From the NCBI RefSeq assembly GCF_910592395.1, contig NC_088310.1:8253501-8317500 (forward strand): a stretch of DNA of 64,000 bases. Direction: 5' to 3'. The position numbers and the translations under genes are program-made. Origin of the DNA: Lineus longissimus (taxonomy: Eukaryota; Nemertea; Pilidiophora; Heteronemertea; Lineidae). Below are positions 1 to 10,300 of this stretch, piece after piece. The notes under the pieces are model-generated. The model did not search any database. It had not been told where the DNA came from and saw only the letters and a list, made by a program, of their open reading frames with translations. Position 1 is the stretch's first letter. Each line of letters begins with the position of its first letter.

Positions 1-127
1 TCGCCGAGATAGACTTGTTCATTTGACCTGCAAACAAACAGTGAATACAAATTTCAAACATTCTGTTCATTTGAATATGAATATTTACTCTGATTCACCC
101 CATTCTATTTGCAAAGCCATCGCGATA

Positions 128-318
128 GAACCTCTCTATTAAGGACACCCTTGGGTGTGACAAGTGTTGTCCCTATAAAGAGGTGTCTCCATTAGAGAAG
201 ATGAATTGAATGGGAACGCCCATTTTGGAACCACAACTAATGTCCTCAATGGAGAGGGTGTCTGTAATAGAGAGGGCATCCTTAGTAGAGAGGTGTCCGC
301 TAAGGTCGGTTTTATTGT
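128..318 (+). mobile_element. MITE of the AGAACCTCTCTATTAAGGACAC family, copy A (degraded)
   Basis: Starts TAGAACCTCTCTATTAAGG and repeats GTCC-TTAATAGAGAGG modules in both orientations, so it folds on itself. Three related copies lie at 27932-28112, 37490-37783 and 48858-49038. Intact copies start TACAGTAGAACCTC and end GGAGGTNCCACTGTA, with flanking TA, which resembles pogo/Tigger-type Tc1-mariner non-autonomous elements. Copy A has lost the CAGT start and a clean right end. The superfamily is inferred from TIR style and TA flank only; no transposase is present. Confidence 0.7.
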
Positions 319-1074
319 ATTGACAAAACACTTTTTCAGATTTTTTTGGGTGATAGCAATGGAATGTTGATTTCGGTTGAGTTTCAATTTTACAATATTT
401 CAATGATACATATTATCAATAGAGATGCTATATGTTAAGCTATGTAATACAAATTTCAATTTCCCAGTATAAGATAATAAAACAGGCAAATGCAAATCAC
501 TGAAATGAGTCTGCAAATGTTGCATGAAATAATGCACGCCAACATATAGAATGACATGCAACATGTGCAACGAAAACTATCACAAAATGAAAAAACAAAC
601 AAATTCATGCTGTCATGATACAAATTCAATGATGTTTTTAACAAAGACTGCAACGAGAAAATTATTGCGTGAACCTTCTAAAAGTTATGAGTCTAACGAA
701 ACACAGCATAAAATACTTGTCTTCAAGAACTTTGCAATAAGTACCAATGTTCAGTGGACTGGTAACAATTTTACTGAAAGAAGGTTTTTCCCAAAATCAA
801 AGTATGTATTATTTAATGGTAACAGACGCGCAGGAACTTTTTCTGCAGTTCAAAGAAGACAAGTTGAAAATCATTTAATTTTATATAAATAAGACAAAAA
901 CATCTTTCATGCAATCTTACATGCAAAAATACCAATCATGAAGTCAGGACAGAGGTTGGTTTTGTAGAACTAATTGAAAAGAAATCACCGATTCCTAAAG
1001 TCACAGACAGGTTTGTTCGTTCTTGCTAACATTGATGTTATTGCAAAGTTCTGGAGAGAAATACCAGCAGGACA

Positions 1075-1320
1075 CACAACCAGTGTGATCAGACACTAAC
1101 CACTCAGATGGTTTGGGCATGTCTCCTGAAAGGTACTTGACAACATCTCGAAGACTCTCCTGTAGTGGACTCGACGGCGTAAAATAACTCTAAGTTCACA
1201 AGGCAAGAACTGCACACGAGTGGGATGATGGGTGCTAAACATGGGATGATGGGGGCTAATCGTGGGATGAAGCAGCTAAGAACAGGCAGAAGTTGAGAGC
1301 TTGCGTTGTTTTCTGCTGTC
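1075..1320 (+). mobile_element. Degraded LINE 3' end (RT-polyprotein C-terminus)
   Basis: The stretch CACTCAGATGGTTTGGGCAT can be read as PLRWFGH with one frame break. That is the conserved tail after the reverse-transcriptase domain of many invertebrate LINEs. It is followed by degenerate GRxxxxW- and ADRxxW-like pieces interrupted by stops. No intact ORF survives. Family assignment within LINEs is not possible by eye. Confidence 0.4.
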
Positions 1321-1389
1321 CAACATGATTAAGTAAAACCAACCTCAGCCCTAATCATCATACAACAAAAGGAAGAAATTCGTCAATCT

Positions 1390-4300
1390 TTATCCTGAAA
1401 ACATCCTTCCCTTTAGAAACTGGAATTCTCTGAAATAGGGCTTACAGTCCACACTCGACTCTTCACATAGTTGTTCCAATTCTCTGACTGCACCATTCCA
1501 CTCTCCACGAACGTGTTGGAAACTCTGCAAAACCTCCGCACGTCTTTTCATCAGAGGCATGGAGCTTGTGCGGGAAACGAATCGATGACGGGCCTCGATT
1601 TCTTCCCTCTGAATCGGACAATATGGACTCAGCTCTTTATATATACAGATATGTTCACCCTTTTCTGTGAAAGAGTTGATGCAAGCTCTCAAACGCCGGT
1701 ATCCTCTTCGGTCAAAATCCAAATCAACAGCTTCTAACTTTCGAGGATGTTCATCAAGGTCATCAGTGCAAGTTTCCTGGTCAACGGTTTTCGGCGCAGG
1801 TTCATCATGTTCAATGAACACTACTGGTTCTTGTAAGTGATAAAATTCTGTAGCCGTTTCTGATTCATTCGATTCATAAAAGACAATGGACTTCTCCAAC
1901 TCTTGGATACTGGTATGAAGACAGCTGACTTCGACTCCTTCACCTTCCATCAGCGGGCAGAACATGTATAGCTCCTCCTCCCCGATGAGGTTACAGCAAG
2001 TAGAGGTCTCAGCATCCTGCATATTCTGTAATCGTAACTGGGCATCTGTGTATGTGTTTGCATCTTGTACATGTCGGTATAGCGTGTTTGTAGCAGCATC
2101 TTGAACATGCAAGTAGTGTGTGTTGGTGTCAGCATTGCGCATAAATGGACGTTTCGTGTTTGACTCTGCATCATGTACAATTTGAATGTCCGTATTCGTC
2201 CAAGCATTTCTCACATACTGTTGGAACGTGTTCGTATAAGAATCGCGCACACGGCAATGGTATGTCATAGTGTGTGCATCACACATATAGCGGTGGTATG
2301 TATTTGTATGACCATCTCGCATATGAAGATGGGTGCTAGTGTGGGCATCCCGCATACCATAGCTGTGCCAATAAACTGTATTAGTGTTAGCATCTTGGAC
2401 ATGTGGGTGGTGCGTGTTCGAGTCTGCATCTCGCAAGTAAAGGAACTGTAAGTCAGATGTTTCAGTTACTTCATCTTGTACATGGCACTCTGTAGAGGTT
2501 CCTGCTTCCTTTGTATCTGGGAAGGAATCCTGGTTGAGATGGCAGTGCATTGGCAATTCCTCATCTCCCAACATACAGCAGAAGGTAGATGTTGTGACAT
2601 GGTGGCAGTCAGTAGAAGTATCCATATCACAAGTGTCAACAAGAGAGTGCATCGAGGTTGCTGCATCCAACACTGGGCGGCCCTCAGGAGATACGGATGC
2701 ATCACATACACATGAACAGTCAGTAGTAGTCACAGCGTCGCACATCGAACAGCCTTCCGTCAGTGTTGCTTCATCTGATAGTGCGTTACGATCAGTAGAA
2801 GTTGCAGCCTTATGCAACTGATGAGGGTCAGTACTAGTCACTACATCCAGCTTCAAATGAGCCTCTTCAACAAAACAAGCTGGGCCTTCTGTCAAGGTGG
2901 AACTTTGAATATCTTGCGTCTGATGTAAGCTTGGTGATGTCTCATTTTCTGGTACATGATGGACTGCAATGGGATCAGGTGGATCCTCTGCCTGGTGGTG
3001 AAGAAATGAAGGTCCTCCATCATGATATTGACAGTATACTGGCAATGTCCCTTTATCTTTCACACAAAGGCATCTAATCGTTGCAGACTCATCCAAACGC
3101 ACAGCTGATGAACAAGTAGTTTGATCCTCTATCGAAGGGGAACTTGGTATACCTTCCTTTTGATGGAACCTTGGTTGCATTTCCTGGACATGATGAAACT
3201 CACTAGGATCAGGTAATTCCGCTGTCTTATAATGAACAACTGAAGTTCCTCTATCATGATATGGACAGTATACTGGAGATGTCCCTTTATCTTGCATACA
3301 AATGCATCTAATGGTTGCAGAATCAACCTCCACTAGCCCAGATGCAGTTAAGAGCTCAATGTCTTCTTTTCTTTTCTCATCCAAGTCTTCCTCAACTGGG
3401 ATGCATGGTTCCTCCTGCAGGACTGGGAGGCTTCTAACTTCATTTATGCTTTCTTTAACTTCATCTTCAGGAATTGTATGAAATGTCGTGGAGAAGTCAG
3501 CAGGGTCGGTTTCCGCATGGTGGATTGGATGATAATCTAAAGTCTCACAGAACACTTCACCATACAAGTTGCCAGATTGCTTTGATTCAAAAGTGTCATA
3601 ACCAGTTTCTGTGGGTTTAACTATAATAGGTACCTCTGGAATGTGAGTTAGAGTTGGAGAGCATCTGTGGTGTGCCCCAGGATATGTCGAATCCTCATGA
3701 AATTGGTGCTGAGTAGGTATAGGTTCATTGTGACTTTGAACTGCTTCAACTGCTTGGTCTGCACCTTGAAACAGTTCAGGAGTGTGAGCCCCAGAGCGTG
3801 TCTGACGATAAGCTTCATTCGGTCCAAACAGATGGCTGTCCGGCCCTAATTCGTAAGAGATTTGATCAATTTCAGCTCCATTCTGTAAAAGATTTTTATG
3901 GAATTCAACAGGAAGGTCAGGTGAAAATTCTTCTTCCTGTAGAAGTGGACAGTATTCACCATCTTCTTCATCAGACAGAGTCTCAGGAGAAGAGGCCTTC
4001 GCACCAATTGGATGAAAAGTTGGCCCAATTTGAAGTCCGGTTGTAGAAGTCCTCTGGTCTCTCCTTCTCTTTAGGTAGTCCTGTGAGCGCTCCTTGAATG
4101 CAGATGAGCCAGTACTAGGGACACTGAAGTGGCCAACTTCTACATCAAATGGAAAACCTATCCAGTGATATTCATGATGAGCTCGACTGTGGGGGTCCTC
4201 TTCTGCATCCGACATACAAGGACTAGAAATAACAACGTAATTCTCCACTTCCAAATGCGGTATATAGCCATGGGAAGAACTGTCTTGAGACACGCTATAC

Positions 4301-7300
4301 TCGTTCTGAATCCAATCCTCCACGACTTCATCACCCGAAACATGACAATCGTCACTGTGTTCATCTGCCTCAGAGCCTATCGCACAATCCGTGAATTCAA
4401 TGCGTTTGATCTGGCGATGCCGTTTCCGGGAAGGTTTTTTCCCCATGCCAACAAAGTCCATAAACTGTGAAGCAATGTCGCTGATATCGTCCATCAAAGT
4501 ATGTGTTCCGGATTTGCCTCTCCATGAGTGACTTACTAACGATAGAAAGTGACAGAGAGAAAGTTGAAAGAGTTAGGAAAGATAATGATTCTGCAAATTG
4601 ATTATTCCCTGTCAAAGAATAGAATTGTATGGATCAAGCTTTTATATCCTAGGACTCTAACAGTTACCGGAACTTGAAAAACTAATTTTCCATCGCCAAC
4701 AGCCAACATCGACAGAAGATATCTACAATTCTTTTCACCAAACATTTTGCGATACATGTCAATAGATACAACTTATTGTTGTTTATAAAGGAAAGGAGAG
4801 AAGATTATAGAGAGAGCCATATAATTATAGGCTATACCTTAGGGATATTAAAAGCTAGGGGGTCTACTTGGCTTTTGACAGCTGCTACAAGTAATCAGGA
4901 TCGCTCTCCAACTTACATTAAAACATTTAATTTGCAATATACCAAACGCTCCGCTGATTTTAGCTAGTATCCACATGCATGCAAGATTTGATAGCATCCG
5001 AAGCGCAATAACACCCTTGTATCACAGAAAGACTGTAGTTGAAACCTCTGCCAACACACATTCTACACAGGAAACTTAATCAAAAAAGAAAACGCCACAA
5101 AGGCCTATTCAGTAATTCTACACCTACTGTCAATAAGGTGGCCATTACCTCTGACACAGGCCTAATAGATTTGGCATGGGTTCAAATGATGGGCCTATGT
5201 AGTAAGTCATAATTGTTTTAGACAAGAATGGACGGGTCCCCTAAGGATAGCCTTTGATAAAAAGGACACCTGAGGACTAGGTCAAACAGGCTACTTGTTG
5301 CTTTTTCATTGGTATCAATCACTATTTCATTATCTGGTCATCAGTACATGTATATAATACAAAATTAATGTCAGTAACATATCAGCATGCAAGAATAAAT
5401 ATAACAAGATAAATGGTAATTGCTAGCCAATTGTAGGATTTCAAAAAGCCAAGCCTTGACGCCAGGTAGCCAATACTACACTTGCCAGCATTGGACTTGT
5501 ACATTGGCTTAGACAAGATAGGCATGGACATTCTCTGAACATGGAAACAAAAACATTTTTCCTGCCGGTCAGGCCATCAGCAATACATGTGGAGGGTGGA
5601 GTTTGACTAAGAAATTGGGACTTCTTATTCTCAATTATCTTTGAGATACTCTATGCACGGGTCAAAACAACTTCTAACACATAAGTTGGTGACTAATTCA
5701 AACCTGGGCCCGCCCAAAGCGTACAGTACAGTACGCATAGTCATCAGTCACTTTAACAGTATGAAACAGGTGACCATGGCAACGAAAGCAGCTGTTAAGA
5801 TCAATATGCATGGAATGCCCAAGTATCATTCTAGGCCTATAGGGAGGAAGATCAATACACTCATAGGCTAGTATGTTTATATTGTAGGCCTGCCATCTGG
5901 TGAAAAAATAACTAACAAGAATTCAATGTAAGCCTACCAACCACTGCGTACAATGATTATCTGTAATCGAATTTTCACTGTTAGAGTTTTAGCCACCTCA
6001 TAAAAACTAGGGAATTAAAAAAACAAATGGGTTTTATACAGTTACAAGTTTACAAGTTAATTTGTCGGCGTGCCGAGATTTACTTCAGAAACCAATACCA
6101 ATAACACAAAATCACAATAACGAATATGCAAGGAGATGCAACACAACACTACATTTTTGAAAATACAGTCATCATGTGCACACTTAGAAATCTGGAATGG
6201 AAAGCACCCGCAAGTTACGATCATGCAACAACAACATCAACTTTTTACGCGTCACCCATGCAGACGCACAAAAACCTCCTACCTTCTGCCTCAAAGGTTT
6301 CGGCCTCTTTAGGTGGGTGCAGTTCTTCCTTCGCCTTCTTTTTCTCTGGCGGCTTTGGAGTACCTTTGGACGGACTTGGTGGGGGAGGGGGAGCCGACCT
6401 CTTCTCGCCTGACTTCCCTTTACCATCTTGTATCTTAGGGTCAACCTTCGGCGATGGTTTTGGAGATGGTTTCGGAGATGATTTTGGCGATAGTCTTGGT
6501 GAAGCAGCCGGTTTAGGCAAAGCACCAGGCTTTGGCGAAGCAGCAGGTTTTGGCGAAGCTGAAGCATTCTTCTTATCTTCCTCTAATGTCTTCTCCTTCT
6601 CTTTGTCCTTATCACTCGGACCTATACTCTGGAAAAAAAGAAGCAAGGATAAAATGAAATATACTCTTACCTAAATCAAGGTGCCTCTGTCTGATAGCCA
6701 TCATCGTAAGAGCTGTGAAACTGAGGTGATGTGTACATAAACGCCACTGGAAGAATTCTGTTTTCAAACTGCTCAAGCGTCGGATCTTTCCAGAACTTGA
6801 ACGCCTGCCGCCCCTGTCAGACCTCCCAGCATTTTTTTTCAAATGTAAGTTCATTGTATGCACAGTGTCATCATTAGCCACAAATACTTCATCATCAAAA
6901 TCTTCAGTTTCTTTACTGCTTTGACTGACAACAGTTTCTACAGGAACAATCTTTTCAAAATCATTAACATCGGAACAAGATTTGTGTTCAACTGTTGCCT
7001 GTGGCCCAACAGAAACCCTAGGATCTTTTTTAGCTTCGTTTGGAGGCACAAATTCTAATGTTCCCACATACTTCTCTTGATCAGAACCTCCGATGATATC
7101 CTTCCTTGAACCAGCCCCTCCCAATGGTAAAATTTCCAACTTTCCCTCATAAGGGCCTATGACTGAATCGTCATCCTGCTTATGCCTCTTCTTGGTTAAA
7201 GTTTTTGGTGCTGGAGCAACAAACTCAAGCTTCCCCTCATAAGTTTTACTTTTAGAAGGATCATCATTAATGTCAACATAGAAGGATTTCGGGGAATGTG

Positions 7301-10300
7301 TCACGTCCTCCATTACATTCACCTCTTCCAATCCACTGGTATCTGTGTTGTCTACCTTTTCTGCACCCAATTCTCTCCTGCTCAAGTCAACTCCGACTGG
7401 CACAATTACTAAAGTTCCAAAATAACCCTGATTGAATATATCTTGTACTTCATAAGTCTGCTTACTTGGTAAGCTTTGACACTTCAGCCACTTCCTACTA
7501 TCTGAACTAAGCCTTTTTGCACCATCATCCTTTCCTTCATCCAAAGAAGCCAAACTTTTCGATTTGCCCCCCTTTTTACCAAACAGGGACCAGGGCTTCT
7601 TGTCTTTCTTGTGTTCCTGGTGAAGATCACGTGGCAGACTTTTAGTCTTCCCGACTAACTTCACTCCCTTCATGCTAGCACTGGCACCTGCTCCCTTTTT
7701 CATGTTGGTGAATAGATCACTCCTCTTTAACTTTGGACTGCCATCATAGCTCATGAAAGAACTATTGCTTAATCCCGACATCAGACTTTCTGTGCTTGCA
7801 CTAGTTATTGCATCAGAGAGTTTCCGTTTCGGAACATTATGCCCAGACCTGAGGATTTCCACTCTCAAAGGCTTGGGACTTTCTATAGGGGTCAGAGTGG
7901 ATTGCCTGGCAACACGATTCGAGCTGGAACTTCTCCTGAACTCCATCTCATCAATATCATCAGTGACATCCTCACTACATATTTCACTGATGGTCCCCAG
8001 ACTTCGGCTTTTAGTTGCACCAAAGCCAAGCTGGACCCCTTCCAGTCCTGCTCTTGACCTTTCATGCCCCTTTTTGAAATCACTAGTCTCAGCTTGTTCC
8101 TTCTGTGACCCCAACCGTACATTTGGACTGACTGCCAATACAGCTTTACCATTTGATGACTGGGAGTGATAAGAAGGAATTTTGGTTAGTTTAACTGGTG
8201 TTTCTAGCACAGGTACTATAAGATCTGGTTGGCCACCAGGCCCAACAAGATCCTTCTTTGTAGAGGCCTTCCCATTTGGTGCAATTCCTGATGCAGCATG
8301 CTCATTATTTTCCAAAAGTTGTTCCAAAGAAGCTATGTTTGAAATTCTTTCTGTTTCCTCATCAAGCATATCCTTTTTCTTCTTCTGCTCATCAAGCATG
8401 TTCCTTTCCTTTTTCTGCTCATCGATCCTTCTTTTAGCTTGGGAAAATGGACTTTGCTTTGCCATCAACTGAGCAAAAATATCTGCATCTGAAGCTCCAA
8501 CGGGCCCACGAATATCAATGTTTAGACCATGCCTTTCAACAACACCTTTTTCTGCTCGACTAACTTCAAATCTAGCGCCTTCACCTGTGACAGCATCTTT
8601 GCCTCTTCCCTTGTCAAAATGGCGAGTGTCCTCCTTCAATGTCAACCTGTCCCCATTTTCTCCTACACATTCCCCTTCTTTCTCAACAGATTCATGTCTT
8701 CTTCTTTCCACAACTTCGTTTGCCTGCCCCAGGACATCATTTACTTCATCCTCCATCAAAATATTTTCACCGCTTTCTGGTGAACTTGACCCTGACTGGT
8801 TCCCACTTGCGATCCAATCATCAAACAGATCAGACACCTCTTTCCTGTCTGTCTGCTCCTCTGAATTCAACCAAGCCACAAACTCCTCATCGTCAAGTTC
8901 GTCTCTTTCGGAGATTAAAGCATTTTTCTTGTTTTTCTGTTCATCAATAGCCCTCTGAAGCTTTGGCGAATGCCACAGGTCGAATACTCCCATTTTCTGA
9001 TCAAATATATTTGTTATTTGACTGTGCATGATCTCAGCAGACAACTCGTCGAGGTTTATCTCTTCTAAATCATCACTTTCGACATCAGCAACAGCATCTT
9101 CTACAGGACGCTGGTGACTGAATAATCCTGGGTTGTCACTTGCCAGTTCCTCCAAATGATCCGGCAGACCCTTCTCAGCTTGCAACTCTTTAACCCCATC
9201 GAAAGACAGCCGCTTAACAAAATTTACATTATTCTCTGTAGTAGACCCTCCGGTGACAGATCCACCGTCTGCCCTTCTGTCTTGACCTTGCTTTGGCATC
9301 AGCTTACCAAAAAGGGAACCAATTCCTGCAGGTTTATCTTCCGGAACAGACTTTCTCACCACCTTCATTTCAAAAGAATGCTCGCCACTTGTAAAATGAT
9401 CAAAGAAAGTTGGTCCTTTTGGCTTACCCTCTGATGCTGTGGCCTGTTCACTGGAAACTGGGTGGTCCTGATTTGCTATAAGACGACCAAAGAAACCAGG
9501 AGCCTCGTCACCTTTCTTATCCAACTCTTCAACTGATTCATTTTCAGTCGTTCTTTCAGAAGGATGGTCCTGATTTCCCATCAAGCGGTCAAAGAATCCA
9601 AGTTTTTTAACCTTTTTCTCTTCATTTAAGTCAGCTTCCTCTTTCGTCGTAAGGAAAACATGCTCAGCACTTGTCACCAGGCTACTAAAGAAGCTCAGCT
9701 GTGCCACCTGCTTGTCATCACTTTCATCTCTACTTGCTCGAAAGGAATGCTCAGCACTTGCAACAAGACTTCTTAAGAAGCAGGGTTGCTCTGTACTGGC
9801 GATGAAACTATCAAAGAGGCCCCTCTTCTCCTGTTTGCCATCCTTATCATGAGTCAAATCAACAGAAGAGGAGTTTCTCTCTTCTTCTGTTTTCTCAAAT
9901 GACTTTTCGCCACTGGCCAACAACTTTAAACTATCAAAGAATCCAAGCTTATCGGGCATATCATTCTTTTGATTTTTGTTCAAATTGTTCTCTTTAGAAT
10001 GGTCAGCACTGGCTTCCAGCTGTTTCACAGAAGAGGTACAGCCCTTTTCATCTTTCTTACTGTGGTCTGCACTTCCGAATATTCGATCCAGGAAGCCTGG
10101 GTTTTCTAGCAAATCACCTGTTTTATCAGTTGCTGTTTCTTCTGCAGTGTCTGAATCTTGTGTGCATCCAGAATTTCGGTCACTTCTCGCCATCAAGCCA
10201 GGGTTCTTATTCTTTACAATTGGGGCCTCATCAGTAACCACAATATTTACATCTTGGTCATGGTCCCCAATTGCAGTCGACTTTTGGAAGAAACCTGACT

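Larger units (their letters stand above)
1..1389. other. 3' flank of the giant orphan gene, mostly transposon debris
   Basis: No supported gene. It contains a MITE copy at about 128-318, a LINE 3' remnant at about 1075-1320 and three imperfect copies of a 20-24 bp GTGGGATGATGGGGGCTAA-like unit at 1219-1280. The stop codon of the giant minus-strand gene lies at 1390-1392, so part of this stretch is its 3' UTR. The only AATAAA seen on the minus strand here (311-316) lies inside the MITE, so the true polyadenylation site is uncertain. The plus-strand ORF at 551-892 has no recognisable protein features and is judged fortuitous. Confidence 0.55.

Noticed and set aside
551-892. 113-codon plus-strand ORF
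   Set aside because: No family features and no splice or promoter support; lies in the 3' flank of the giant gene among repeats.
4200-4494. Treating the ATG at 4494 as the start of a separate 1,034-residue gene
   Set aside because: The frame is open upstream to a strong acceptor at 4536 and its phase matches the donor at 6282, so joining it to the upstream exons explains more.
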